Shown in pieces: positions 29,784-40,421 of a stretch of DNA of 64,000 nucleotides; the stretch's first letter is position 1, and each line of letters begins with the position of its first letter. Origin of the DNA: Hyphomicrobiales bacterium (GTDB taxonomy: Bacteria > Pseudomonadota > Alphaproteobacteria > Rhizobiales > Rhizobiaceae); the NCBI GenBank assembly GCA_900473795.1, contig UCMT01000060.1, positions 1 through 64,000 of the forward strand, written 5' to 3'. A program made the translations under genes and the position numbers. A model generated the notes under the pieces. That model was given only the letters and a program-made list of their open reading frames with translations, was not told the origin of the DNA and ran no database searches.

Positions 29784-30838
29784 CATTTCTGACCATCGAC
29801 GCCATCAGGAAATCCTACGGCCCGACGGTGGCGTTGGACGCGATCGACATGACGATCGAGGCGGGCGGCCGCACCGCGATCGTCGGCCCCTCCGGCTCCG
29901 GCAAGACGACGCTTCTGCGCATCATCGCCGGCTTCGAGACGCCCGACAGCGGCTCGCTGGTGCTGGACGGGAGAGCGCTGGCCGGCAATGGCTCGCTCGT
30001 ACCGGCGCACAAGCGCGGCATCGGCATCGTTTCGCAGGACGGCGCGCTCTTCCCGCACCTGACGGTGGCCGACAATATCGGCTTCGGGCTGGCCAAGAAG
30101 GCTGCGGATCGCGACAGACGGATCGCCGAGCTGATGGAGATGGTCGAACTCGACGGCATCATGGCGGCCCGGCGCCCGCACCAGCTTTCCGGCGGCCAGC
30201 AGCAGCGTGTCGCATTGGCGCGGGCACTGGCGCTGAGGCCGCGGCTGATGCTGCTGGACGAACCCTTCTCGGCGCTCGACACGGGCTTGCGCGATACGAT
30301 GCGGCGGACGGTGGCGCGGGTACTGCGCGCCGCCGGGACGACGGCAATCCTGGTGACGCATGATCAGGCCGAGGCGCTGTCCTTTGCCGATCAGGTGGCC
30401 GTGCTGCGGCAGGGGCGGCTCGTCCAGTTCGGACCGCCGCGGGCGCTTTACGGAAAGCCGCGCGACCGCGAAACTGCGACCTTCCTCGGCGAAGCCATTC
30501 TGCTTGACGCCGATATCGTGTCGGGCCGCGCAGAGTGTATTCTGGGTTCACTCGCGGTGGAGCCGGGGTCGACGGCGGGGCAGGCGACGATCATGCTGCG
30601 CCCCGAACAGATCCGGCTGACGACAGCGGCTGCGGCGACGGATTCGGAAGGACCGGTCGGGCATGTCGACGATGTGGAATTCGGCGGCGGCGACTGCATG
30701 GTGCTGGTGCGAATCGATCGCACAGACCGCGCCATGCCGGATTTCCTGTCGATCAAATGTGTCGGTTTCGAAATTCCGGGGCCGGGTGATCTTGTACGGA
30801 TCAGCGTCCACGGCCCGGCGCATGTGCTGGCCGATTGA
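29780..30838 (+). CDS. fbpC: Iron(III) ABC transporter ATP-binding protein
   Basis: A 352-residue ATPase. It has Walker [11 protein letters not shown]-loop [14 protein letters not shown], signature LSGGQQQR, Walker [13 protein letters not shown] and VTHDQAEA. The last 110 residues form a TOBE-type regulatory domain ([10 protein letters not shown]) as in FbpC/PotA-type importers. It is translationally coupled to fbpB and the last gene of the operon. Confidence 0.92.
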   Translation: MTFLTIDAIRKSYGPTVALDAIDMTIEAGGRTAIVGPSGSGKTTLLRIIAGFETPDSGSLVLDGRALAGNGSLVPAHKRGIGIVSQDGALFPHLTVADNIGFGLAKKAADRDRRIAELMEMVELDGIMAARRPHQLSGGQQQRVALARALALRPRLMLLDEPFSALDTGLRDTMRRTVARVLRAAGTTAILVTHDQAEALSFADQVAVLRQGRLVQFGPPRALYGKPRDRETATFLGEAILLDADIVSGRAECILGSLAVEPGSTAGQATIMLRPEQIRLTTAAAATDSEGPVGHVDDVEFGGGDCMVLVRIDRTDRAMPDFLSIKCVGFEIPGPGDLVRISVHGPAHVLAD

Positions 30839-30904
30839 GGCGCGTCGCGCCGGGCCCTTTTGTCGATGACGCAAAAACCGCTGCGCTCTTTTGCGCGGCA
30901 GGCC

Positions 30905-32440
<1,536 letters not shown>

Positions 32441-32561
32441 GATCTCAAACGCGTTTATGGAATCCGTTGAAGTATAAGAGGAAAACCTTAAGAAGTTGCT
32501 GCGATTCCTTGTTTTTGGAGGCGCCTTCCGTAAGGTGCGCGGACGATTTTCTCCAGGAAGC

Positions 32562-33143
32562 ATGACCATGAAGCGCCTGGCGAGCGTCATCCGCGATTTT
32601 CTCCTGACGGTTTCGATTTTTCTTTTTCTCGGGCTCGTGGTGACGCGCCTCGACGCGGGCCGGCAAGAACTGAGCTCGGGCCGCGCGAAGGTTATCGATG
32701 GCGATACGCTGGTGCTTGACGGCAAGCGTATCAGGCTCGTCGGTATCGATGCGCCGGAGCTTCGCCAAATCTGTCAGCGCGACAACCGGCCGTGGCCTTG
32801 CGGCAAGGCGGCCAGGGACCATCTGGCCGCGCTGATCGGCGATGCGCGCACGATGTGCGAAGCGGGCGGCAGCGACCGCTACGGCCGGCTTCTCGCAGCG
32901 TGCTCGTCGGGCGGCCGCGACCTGAATGCAGCGATGGTCGGTTCCGGCTATGCCGTTGCCTTCGGAGCCTACGAGGCCGAGCAGGACGCCGCGAGGACGC
33001 AGCGGCTCGGCATCTGGGCAGGCACGTTCGATGCGCCGCGCACATGGCGCCAGACCCATGGCGGAATGGACGAGGCACCCCATATACCGGACGGCTGGCT
33101 GGACGCGGTGATGTCGCGGCTTGGCGCATGGATGAAGACGTAG
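32562..33143 (+). CDS. Membrane-anchored thermonuclease-family (SNase) protein
   Basis: A 193-residue protein. An N-terminal helix (FLLTVSIFLFLGLVV) anchors or exports it. The staphylococcal-nuclease fold has VIDGDTLVLDGKRIRLVGID with the catalytic Asp/Arg, APELRQ, and GRLLAACS. The conserved Glu (APE) and two Arg residues are present, so activity is plausible. AGGAAG precedes the ATG at 32562. It is transcribed towards the UDG-like gene 18 bp downstream, probably an operon. Confidence 0.85.
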   Translation: MTMKRLASVIRDFLLTVSIFLFLGLVVTRLDAGRQELSSGRAKVIDGDTLVLDGKRIRLVGIDAPELRQICQRDNRPWPCGKAARDHLAALIGDARTMCEAGGSDRYGRLLAACSSGGRDLNAAMVGSGYAVAFGAYEAEQDAARTQRLGIWAGTFDAPRTWRQTHGGMDEAPHIPDGWLDAVMSRLGAWMKT

Positions 33144-33161
33144 ATTTGAAGGCCTGAGGGA

Positions 33162-33800
33162 ATGACGGACAAGGCAACGGATGATCTGGCGGCGTTGCGC
33201 GCGGCGATCGCCGCCTGCCGGATCTGCCGCGACACGCCGGCGCGCGGCCCCGACGATCAGTTGCCGCATGAGCCGCGGCCGGTCGCGGTGATCTCGCAGA
33301 CGGCGCGCATCCTGATCTGCGGCCAGGCGCCGGGCCTGCGCGTCCATGAGAGCGGGCTGCCGTTCAACGATGCGTCCGGCGACCGGCTCCGGCAATGGCT
33401 CGAGGTGACGCGGGATGAGTTCTATGATCCGGGCCTGTTTGCCATCGTGCCGATGGGCTTCTGTTTTCCCGGTTACGATGACAAGGGCAGCGATCTGCCG
33501 CCGCGCCGGGAATGCGCACCGCGATGGCGCCATGCGGTCATGGATGCCATGCCGCAGATCGAGCTTGTGCTTGCCATCGGCCAATATGCGCAAGGCTGGC
33601 ACCTCGGCGACCGCCGCAGCGCGACGATGACGGAGACGGTGCGCAACTGGCGCACCCATCTTGGCGCCAATAGCGGGCCGGCGGTGCTGGCCCTGCCGCA
33701 TCCGAGCTGGCGCAATACCGGTTGGCTGAAGAAAAATCCGTGGTTCGAGGTCGAGGTCCTGCCTGTTCTCCGCGAACGGGTAAAAAAATTGATTTTCTGA
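33162..33800 (+). CDS. Uracil-DNA glycosylase superfamily protein
   Basis: A 212-residue protein of the UDG fold. It has CRICRDTPARG (an N-terminal C-x-x-C), LICGQAPGLRVHESGLPFND corresponding to motif A, and LPHPSWRNTGWLKKNPW corresponding to motif B with the conserved His. The GQAPG motif and two close cysteines suggest the family 4/5-like or 'uracil-DNA glycosylase family' group; only two of the four iron-sulfur cysteines are evident, so a cluster is doubtful. DNA repair is likely but the substrate is unproved. Confidence 0.82.
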   Translation: MTDKATDDLAALRAAIAACRICRDTPARGPDDQLPHEPRPVAVISQTARILICGQAPGLRVHESGLPFNDASGDRLRQWLEVTRDEFYDPGLFAIVPMGFCFPGYDDKGSDLPPRRECAPRWRHAVMDAMPQIELVLAIGQYAQGWHLGDRRSATMTETVRNWRTHLGANSGPAVLALPHPSWRNTGWLKKNPWFEVEVLPVLRERVKKLIF

Positions 33801-33864
33801 AACAATTTTCTTCCATTTGCCTGATTTCACGCTATAGAGAGAAAAATATTCGAAGGGGCTTTTC

Positions 33865-34353
33865 ATGGATCGTCTTGACCGCAAAATCCTGCGCCTTTTG
33901 CAGGAGGATTCCACACTCGCCGTTGCCGACCTCGCCAAGAAGGTTGGCCTCTCCACCACGCCATGCTGGCGCCGGATCCAGAAGATGGAAGAGGATGGCG
34001 TCATTCGCGGCCGGGTCGCCTTGCTCGACCCTGTGAAGATCAACACCAAGGTGACGGTTTTCGTTTCCGTCCGCACGAACACGCACTCCATCGAATGGCT
34101 GCGGCGCTTCTCGGAGGTGGTCGTCGAATTTCCGGAGGTGGTGGAGTTCTACCGCATGAGCGGTGATGTCGACTATCTGCTGCGCGTCGTCGTGCCCGAT
34201 ATTGCCGCCTATGACGCCTTCTACAAGCGGCTGATCGCCAAGATCGAAATCCGCGACGTGTCGTCGGCCTTTGCGATGGAGCAGATCAAGTACACGACGC
34301 AACTGCCGCTCGACTACATGCAGATCGAGCAGGCCAAATCCAGCGAGGATTAG
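33865..34353 (+). CDS. Lrp/AsnC family transcriptional regulator
   Basis: A 162-residue regulator with N-terminal helix-turn-helix (LDRKILRLLQEDSTLAVADL, then STTPCWRRIQKME) and a C-terminal RAM ligand/oligomerisation domain (VVEFYRMSGDVDYLLRVVVP). It is likely an amino-acid-responsive regulator. Its target cannot be assigned: genes on either side are unrelated DNA-repair-like functions. The 5' flank is AT-rich (33836-33850, CTATAGAGAGAAAAA) and may be the promoter. Confidence 0.92.
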   Translation: MDRLDRKILRLLQEDSTLAVADLAKKVGLSTTPCWRRIQKMEEDGVIRGRVALLDPVKINTKVTVFVSVRTNTHSIEWLRRFSEVVVEFPEVVEFYRMSGDVDYLLRVVVPDIAAYDAFYKRLIAKIEIRDVSSAFAMEQIKYTTQLPLDYMQIEQAKSSED

Positions 34354-34364
34354 GCAGGAAGCGA

Positions 34365-35057
34365 CTACGGCTTCAGGCGATCGAGCACGGCGGCGCTGGT
34401 CAGCTCGCGGACGGCATCCTTGCCGATCCATCGAGCGCTGCGGTCCTGGCCTGCAGCGAGAGCCTCGGCCAGCGACAGGGCAGGGCGATGGCAATAGGCG
34501 CTGCTCTTGCCGATCTGGCGCAGCGCCCAGTTCACCGCTTTCTTGACGAAATTGCGCTCGTCGCCGGCATGGGCTTCGACGAGGGCAAGCCAGGCGAGGA
34601 TCGTGTCGTCCGGCTCGTCCTTCAGGTGAACGGCGCTGACGGCGATCATCGCAAAGGCGGACCGCCGGACGAATTCACGTTCGTCGGCGGCAAATTCCGG
34701 GATGAGGACGCCTTCCAGCCGGGCAGCGACAAAGAGATCCGCGACGCCGTCGACGATTTCCCAGGAGTTGAAATCGCCGGCCCATTGTCGGGCCTCCTCC
34801 ACGGTCAGCACTTTCGGTTCGGCTGTGAAAGAGGCAAGCAGCCGCGCCTCGCGGATGCCGCTCTCCCAGAGCGCGAGCGCACGGGCATGGTCGCGCTTGA
34901 TCGCCCGCGCGATCGGCCGCAGCTCGGCATGGTAAATGCCGAGCGCGGTTGCAGTTTCGATGCCGAAACGCGCCATTCCGGCACGGTTTTCCTCCCTCCG
35001 CAGCGATTTCAGATGGGCGATCACCGCATCTGCCGGGGAGGAAGGCGACAGCGTCAT
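34365..35057 (-). CDS. AlkD-like DNA alkylation repair protein
   Basis: A 230-residue all-helical HEAT-like protein of the DNA alkylation repair family (MARFGIETATALGIYHAELR, ESGIREARLLASF, WEIVDGVADLF, FVKKAVNWALRQIGK). AlkD proteins remove alkylated bases by trapping flipped lesions. The W-E-x-V-D segment corresponds to the catalytic Asp region. Its start overlaps the stop of the dehydrogenase gene by 4 bp, so the two are co-translated although functionally unrelated. Confidence 0.85.
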   Translation of the reverse strand: MTLSPSSPADAVIAHLKSLRREENRAGMARFGIETATALGIYHAELRPIARAIKRDHARALALWESGIREARLLASFTAEPKVLTVEEARQWAGDFNSWEIVDGVADLFVAARLEGVLIPEFAADEREFVRRSAFAMIAVSAVHLKDEPDDTILAWLALVEAHAGDERNFVKKAVNWALRQIGKSSAYCHRPALSLAEALAAGQDRSARWIGKDAVRELTSAAVLDRLKP

Positions 35058-35923
35058 TTTTCCAGCCGTGCCAGCAGTGAGGACGTGTCCCAGCGCTTGC
35101 CGCCGAGCGCCTGGACCTCGGCGTAGAACTGATCGACGAGGGCCGTGACCGGCAGCTTGGCACCGTTGCGGCGGGCTTCGGAGAGCAGGATGTCGAGATC
35201 CTTGCGCATCCAGTCGACGGCGAAGCCGAAATCATATTTGCCTGAAATCATGGTCTTGTGGCGGTTTTCCATCTGCCAGGAGCCGGCAGCCCCCTTGGAA
35301 ATGACGTCGACGACCTTCTCGATATCGAGCCCGGCCTTCTTGCCGAAGTGGATGCCTTCGGCGAGCCCCTGGACGAGGCCGGCGATGCAGATCTGGTTGA
35401 CCATCTTCGTCAGCTGGCCGGAGCCTGCCGGTCCCATCAGGCCGACCATGCGCGCATAGGCGTCGATGACCGGTCTGGCGCGTTCGAAGACATCGGCATC
35501 GCCGCCGCACATTACCGTCAGAACGCCGTTTTCGGCGCCGGCCTGGCCGCCCGACACCGGGGCGTCGATGAAGTGGAAGCCGCCGGCTGTTGCGGCGGCG
35601 TCGAGCTCGCGGGCAACTTCGGCCGACGCGGTCGTGTTGTCGATGAAGACGGCGCCCTTCGCCATGGTTTCGAAAGCGCCGTCCTTGCCGGTCGTCACCG
35701 CGCGCAGGTCGTCGTCGTTGCCGACGCAGCAGAAGACGAAATCGGCGCCAGCGGCCGCCTCGGCCGGTGTCGGTGCAGCTCGGCCGCCGAATTCCGCCGC
35801 CCATTTCTCGGCTTTCGCGATCGTGCGGTTGTAGACCGTCAATTCGTGGCCGCCTTTGACCTTGAGATGGCCGGCCATCGGATATCCCATGACGCCAAGA
35901 CCAATGAACGCGACTTTAGCCAT
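35054..35923 (-). CDS. 3-hydroxyisobutyrate-dehydrogenase-family oxidoreductase
   Basis: A 289-residue NAD(P)-dependent beta-hydroxyacid dehydrogenase. It has the Rossmann motif FIGLGVMGYPMAGHL, the substrate loop DAPVSGGQAGAENG, GSGQLTKMVNQI with the catalytic Lys, and a helical C-terminal domain (KDLDILLSEAR). The family includes tartronate semialdehyde reductase and glyoxylate reductase, so the substrate is not fixed. It is first in an operon with the AlkD-like gene. Confidence 0.9.
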   Translation of the reverse strand: MAKVAFIGLGVMGYPMAGHLKVKGGHELTVYNRTIAKAEKWAAEFGGRAAPTPAEAAAGADFVFCCVGNDDDLRAVTTGKDGAFETMAKGAVFIDNTTASAEVARELDAAATAGGFHFIDAPVSGGQAGAENGVLTVMCGGDADVFERARPVIDAYARMVGLMGPAGSGQLTKMVNQICIAGLVQGLAEGIHFGKKAGLDIEKVVDVISKGAAGSWQMENRHKTMISGKYDFGFAVDWMRKDLDILLSEARRNGAKLPVTALVDQFYAEVQALGGKRWDTSSLLARLEK

Positions 35924-36035
35924 TCCAAAACTCCTGTATCCCGTATCGCGAGAGACTTAGCGGAAATGGCCGAGAGGCGGAAGGGAGAACGCCGCTTGTG
36001 CGGCCGCGTTTCATGAAAATACGCGGCAAGGGCAG

Positions 36036-37280
36036 TCAGGATGTCGGGACGAACGAACTCAGGGTGAAATAAGCGACTGCACCGGCAGCGATGGCCACAA
36101 GCGTCGCCAAAGCGAGCGTCGTCGCATAGGGTCCTCTGCCGCCCGCCGTGAATGCCAGCACGACTTTCGTCATGAGATTGACCACCACCGCGATCAGGAT
36201 TGCCGCGACGGCGGTGGCAAGATCGACCGACGCTCCCGTCATACGCGCCGTCGAAAGGGTGATGGCGTCGAGATCCATCAGGCCCGATACGGCCGCGACG
36301 GCAAACAGCATGGTTTGGCCGATCCTGTCGACCAGAACCTTTGACACCACGATCACGGCGCCGAGCAAGGCGCCAAATCGCAGCACCTCGCCAAGCTCGA
36401 ATGGATTTTCCAGTTGCAGATCCGGTGCGCCATGCTTGCCGTTGCCACGCCGGGCGATCAGAAAGCTTGCGGCCAGCATGACAAGTATGGCCGGCACCAG
36501 CGCAATCGCCAGTGGTATCAGCAGAACGGGCGCCAGGGCGGCGCCGATGACGAGGACGCGGATGAGCGACAGCGCCCCGGCGATGGTGGCGCCGCAGGCC
36601 AGTTGTCGGGCGCTTTCCGGCGCCTCGGCGGCGAAGCGGGCAAAGGAGAGTGTCAATGCCGTCGAGGAAGCCAGTCCGCCGGCGGCGCCGGCAAACAGGA
36701 TGCCGCGACTGGGCCCGGCAACGCGGATGGCGACATAACCGGCGAAGGAGATGGCAGCGATCGTGACCGGAAGCAGCCACAGAGCGAACGGGTTCAGGAT
36801 GTCCCAGGGATCGATGGTCTCGTTGGGCAGCAGTGGCAGAGCGACGAGCGTCATGGCCAGACGAATGAGGGCTGCCCTGATCTCCAGCCAGTTCAATTGC
36901 TTGAGAAAACCGTGAAGGCTGCGCTTGGCGGCGAGCAGCACCGTGGTCATGACCCCGCCGGCAGCCGCGGCCCGCACGTCGCCGAGGATCGCTATCGCAC
37001 CCAGCGCAAAGACAACGAAGGCCGCGACGACAGTGGTGGCGCCATAGTCCTCGTCTGCCTCGGACTCGCGCAGTTTGAAGACGACGAAAGCGGCGCCGAA
37101 AAGGAGCAGCAGGACCGCAGGCAGGACGGGGCCGGCCAGTGTCTGGAGATAGCCGGCGAGCCCACCGAGAAAGCCCGAAAGGCCGAAGGTGCGGATACCG
37201 GCGGTTCTACCGCCGGAGGGCACGTCGCGGTCCTGCCAGCCCCTCTCGCAGCCCACGAGGAGGCCGATCGCGGGCGCCAC
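36036..37280 (-). CDS. MgtC/DUF4010 family membrane protein
   Basis: A 414-residue protein with about ten helices. It opens in an MgtC/SapB-like segment (AIGLLVGCERGWQDRD, then GIRTFGLSGFLGG) and continues with DUF4010 (SGLMDLDAITLS near residue 338). The role is unknown. The only conventional start is the GTG at 37280, but the typical upstream residues (ELVEVFQRLGV) are encoded in frame before it with no ATG/GTG/TTG; an ACG at 37311-37313 stands about where a start would be expected. The N-terminus may therefore be longer via a non-AUG start, or truncated. Confidence 0.85.
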   Translation of the reverse strand: MAPAIGLLVGCERGWQDRDVPSGGRTAGIRTFGLSGFLGGLAGYLQTLAGPVLPAVLLLLFGAAFVVFKLRESEADEDYGATTVVAAFVVFALGAIAILGDVRAAAAGGVMTTVLLAAKRSLHGFLKQLNWLEIRAALIRLAMTLVALPLLPNETIDPWDILNPFALWLLPVTIAAISFAGYVAIRVAGPSRGILFAGAAGGLASSTALTLSFARFAAEAPESARQLACGATIAGALSLIRVLVIGAALAPVLLIPLAIALVPAILVMLAASFLIARRGNGKHGAPDLQLENPFELGEVLRFGALLGAVIVVSKVLVDRIGQTMLFAVAAVSGLMDLDAITLSTARMTGASVDLATAVAAILIAVVVNLMTKVVLAFTAGGRGPYATTLALATLVAIAAGAVAYFTLSSFVPTS

Positions 37281-37454
37281 GCCGAGGCGCTGGAAGACTT
37301 CGACAAGTTCCGTTCCACAAGGATAGGGTCCAGAGGCCTCTGGGCAAGAGTGGCATCCCGGGCTCCCGTCATCCGCGGTTCATCACGGAACACGGGAGAA
37401 GGATTTTTTGCCGGAAAGGAGTTTGCGGATCGGCTTTTCCGGTATCGTGCCCGT

Positions 37455-37495
37455 TTTTAATATATATATTGTATATAGTTTTTATATAATGCTTC
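37455..37495 (+). promoter_or_regulatory. AT-rich promoter tract upstream of the orphan SsuA-like gene
   Basis: TTTTTAATATATATATTGTA and the following TATAGTTTTTATATAATG run form the most AT-rich tract of the window, sharply different from flanking DNA. It lies about 60-95 bp upstream of the binding-protein ATG and probably holds the promoter. The ssuA operon also has an AT-rich, dyad-bearing upstream tract. Confidence 0.5.
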
Positions 37496-37551
37496 AGCCT
37501 TGATGGAGTAGACGCTTTAGGGCGACGACCGAACACCGAGAGGGATCCATC

Positions 37552-38523
37552 ATGTTCACACGCCGACAGACATTATCGCTTTTCGGAACTGCCGCGCTCG
37601 CCGCGACGTTGCGAGGAACTGGCCGCGCGGCGGCATCGGAGCCGCTGAAGGAATTGCGGTTCGGGTGGCAGAAGAACGGCGTCCTGGCTCTTGCCAAGGG
37701 GACAGGCGCGCTGGAGAAACGCTTCGCCGATCGCGGCATTTCGATCACTTGGGCGGAATTCTCCTCCGGCCCGCCGCTGCTGGAGGCGCTCGGCGCCGGC
37801 GCCATCGATTTTGGCCCGACGGGGGACGTTCCGCCGCTGTTTGCGCAGGCGGCCGGCGGCAATCTGCGTTATGCCGGTACCTACAAGGGATCGGCTGCGG
37901 GGTCCGCCATCTTGGTGCACAAGGATTCGCCGATCCAGTCGATCGGTGACCTGAAGGGCAGGCGGGTGGCGTTCAAGCGTGGATCCAGCGCCCACAACCT
38001 TACCGTCAAGGCGTTGCGCACCGCAGGCCTTGGCGTCACCGATATCGAGGCGGCCGACCTTTCGCCCTCCGACGCGGCGGCGGCATTCGCCAGCAATCAG
38101 ATCGATGCCTGGACGATCTGGGATCCCTATTACGCCGTCGCTGAAAAGAACCCGCAGACGCGCGTGCTGACGACGGGCGAGGGGATTGCCGACAGCTGGA
38201 GCTATTTCCTCAGCAATGGCGACTTTACTGCCGCGCACGGAGACGTGCTGCTCGAAATCCTCGATGAACTGGCAAAGGTCGGGGCGGCGGCACAAAACAA
38301 TCTCGACGGCACCGTCGCGGCGCTGTCGAAGATCACCGGCGTGCCGGAGGACATCCAGCGCGTGGCGCTGACGCGCAAGGGCTTTACCCTTGCGGCGGTC
38401 TCGACGGTCGGGCCGGAGGCGGCCGCCTATCAGCAGGCACTGGCCGACGAGTTCTACGCGTTGCAGATCATTCCGAAAAAGCTGACCGTCGGCGATATTA
38501 TCTGGAGCGGCCGGGCGAGCTGA
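37552..38523 (+). CDS. Orphan sulfonate/nitrate/taurine-type ABC binding protein
   Basis: A 323-residue periplasmic protein with a twin-arginine-like leader (FTRRQTLSLFGTAALAATL). It shares with ssuA (12271) GWQKNG, FSSGPPLLEAL, a DFGPTGDVPPLFAQAAG loop, DSPIQSIGDLKGRR and a WTIWDPYY segment. No permease or ATPase gene is adjacent, so it may feed the SsuBC pair or another system. It is monocistronic with its own promoter. Confidence 0.88.
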   Translation: MFTRRQTLSLFGTAALAATLRGTGRAAASEPLKELRFGWQKNGVLALAKGTGALEKRFADRGISITWAEFSSGPPLLEALGAGAIDFGPTGDVPPLFAQAAGGNLRYAGTYKGSAAGSAILVHKDSPIQSIGDLKGRRVAFKRGSSAHNLTVKALRTAGLGVTDIEAADLSPSDAAAAFASNQIDAWTIWDPYYAVAEKNPQTRVLTTGEGIADSWSYFLSNGDFTAAHGDVLLEILDELAKVGAAAQNNLDGTVAALSKITGVPEDIQRVALTRKGFTLAAVSTVGPEAAAYQQALADEFYALQIIPKKLTVGDIIWSGRAS

Positions 38524-38635
38524 GCGAGGAATGATGCACTCCTGCGGGCGGAAGGACGAGGCGCCGTCCGCAGGGTGGGCGACATAAGAATTCGGCTTTG
38601 GGGTGTCGACAGCGGGGCCAACGCTCTAAAGGCGC

Positions 38636-39451
38636 TTAGGCCCGCAGTCTCGCAATCACCAGATGGCCGGTGATCGGTTCACCCTCTTCCATGCGCACGA
38701 TGATGTCGGTGAGTTCGACGACGTCGAAGCCGATGGCGTCGAGGCGTTCGCGGACGTAGGTTTCGGCATGGGCGAAGCGCTGGTGCGGGCCGACCATGAA
38801 AGTGCGCCCGGCGAAGGTTTCCGCGGGTAATGTTTCGCTCGAGAAGATGAACAGGCCGCCCGGGTTCATGTTTTCGGCGGCGCCGAAGAACAGGGCCTCG
38901 AGCGCGCCGAGATAGGGCAGCACGTCGGTCGCGGTGATCAGGTCGAAGGGCTCGTCGTCATTGTCCTCGAGAAAATCGACGACCTCGGCGACATAGAGCG
39001 TCTCGTAGAGGTCCTTCTCATGGGCGATCTCGACCATGTTTTCCGACAGGTCGATGCCGGTGATATCGTCTGCCATGTCGCGCAGTGCGCCGCCGGTCAG
39101 GCCCGTGCCGCAGCCGAGATCGAGCATCCGGGCAAACGGCCCGAGCTTCAGCGACTGCAGCCGCTGGCGCACCATCATCGGCACGTGATAGTCGAGCTGC
39201 TCGACGAGCACGTCCTCGAAGACGTCGGCGTGCTGGTCGAAGAGAGTGGTCACATAGGCGTCAGGCGCCTTGTCGGGCGTTTCGCCACGGCCCAGCGAAG
39301 CGATACGGACGGCCGCGCCGCCGTGATCTTCCGGATCGATCGCCAGCACTTCCTCATAGGCTTTCACCGCCGCATCGACATTGCCGGATTTCTCCAGGGC
39401 AAGGGCGCGGTTATAGGCTTCGGCGAGGGCTTCTTCATCGATCTTCTGCAT
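38636..39451 (-). CDS. TPR-containing SAM-dependent methyltransferase
   Basis: A 271-residue protein. Residues 1-50 form a TPR-like helical pair (YNRALALEKSGNVDAAVKAY). A class I methyltransferase fold follows, with motif I LDLGCGTGLTGG (near residue 113), the acidic GIDLSENM strand and motif IV DLITATDVLPYLG. The substrate is unknown. The ATG at 39451 is the family start; upstream open frame is not conserved in character. It is divergent from the DUF2270 gene. Confidence 0.88.
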   Translation of the reverse strand: MQKIDEEALAEAYNRALALEKSGNVDAAVKAYEEVLAIDPEDHGGAAVRIASLGRGETPDKAPDAYVTTLFDQHADVFEDVLVEQLDYHVPMMVRQRLQSLKLGPFARMLDLGCGTGLTGGALRDMADDITGIDLSENMVEIAHEKDLYETLYVAEVVDFLEDNDDEPFDLITATDVLPYLGALEALFFGAAENMNPGGLFIFSSETLPAETFAGRTFMVGPHQRFAHAETYVRERLDAIGFDVVELTDIIVRMEEGEPITGHLVIARLRA

Positions 39452-39593
39452 GGGCGCGTCTTTACGGCTCCGTTGCGAATTTGGCAATGCGAAAACCCGC
39501 GCGCGCAGGCGTTTGCGGCTCGAAATGCGTTTATCGCCGCGAAATTTGGGCGCATGATGGGAAAAACCAACAAAATCTTGGAGGACAAAACCC

Positions 39594-40319
39594 ATGGCTG
39601 CGGAATTCAGCCCGGTCGAGCTGCTGAAGGACGGCAGTGAAGCCAAAAGCCCGCCCCTGCCGACAACGTCACCGGAAACGCTTACCGCACTGGTGCACTA
39701 CTATCGCGGTGAAATCGGTCGAATGGCGGGCTGGCGTGACCGTATCGACCGGACCTCGAACTGGGCGATCACCGTGGTCGCCGCGCTGCTTTCGGTTTCC
39801 CTGTCGGCGCCGACGTCCCACCATGGCGTATTGCTGTTTGCGATGCTTCTCGTCTCGCTGCTTTTGTTCATCGAAGCTCGGCGATACCGTTTCTTCGATG
39901 TCTATCGCGCGCGCGTTCGGCGGATGGAGCGTGGCTATTTTGCCCAGATTCTCAGCCCGCAGGCGCCCTTCAAGGCGAACTGGGCTGCGCCGATCGCCGA
40001 CAGCCTGCGGCGGCCGGCTTTCCTGATGACCTATCGTGCGGCAGTCTGTCGACGGTTGCGGCGCAATTATTGCTGGATGTACCTGATTCTGCTCATGGCC
40101 TGGGCCCTGAAGATCTCGTCCCCTGTTCGCCAGCCCGACGGCAGCGAGGCGCGGCATGTGCGCTCGCTCACCGACCTCGCCGCCAATGCGGCGCTCGGCC
40201 CTGTTTCCGGCTGGCTGGTGCTCGGCCTTGTCGTCCTGCTCTACGCTGCCATGGCCTATGCGGCGCTTTCCAAGGAGACCGGCGAGGGCGAACTGGCGCA
40301 TGGCGAGGTTCATGTCTGA
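39594..40319 (+). CDS. DUF2270 integral membrane protein
   Basis: A 241-residue protein with four helices (TSNWAITVVAALLSVSLSAP, LLFAMLLVSLLLFIEARRY, YLILLMAWALKI, GWLVLGLVVLLYAAMAY) and the DUF2270 pattern RRYRFFDVYRARVRRME after helix 2. Function is unknown. A TTGGAGGAC site precedes the ATG. Confidence 0.85.
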   Translation: MAAEFSPVELLKDGSEAKSPPLPTTSPETLTALVHYYRGEIGRMAGWRDRIDRTSNWAITVVAALLSVSLSAPTSHHGVLLFAMLLVSLLLFIEARRYRFFDVYRARVRRMERGYFAQILSPQAPFKANWAAPIADSLRRPAFLMTYRAAVCRRLRRNYCWMYLILLMAWALKISSPVRQPDGSEARHVRSLTDLAANAALGPVSGWLVLGLVVLLYAAMAYAALSKETGEGELAHGEVHV

Positions 40320-40421
40320 TCCGATGAAACATGCGGGCTGATGGCATGTGCAGGATTTCTTGATTGCGATCCGGGACAGCTGCTGATTTTATCGCGCCTT
40401 CAGTGACATAAGGAGACGACG

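Noticed and set aside
32445-34091. Long minus-strand open frame opposite the SNase, UDG and Lrp genes
   Set aside because: Covers three genes with clear motifs on the other strand; no own motif.
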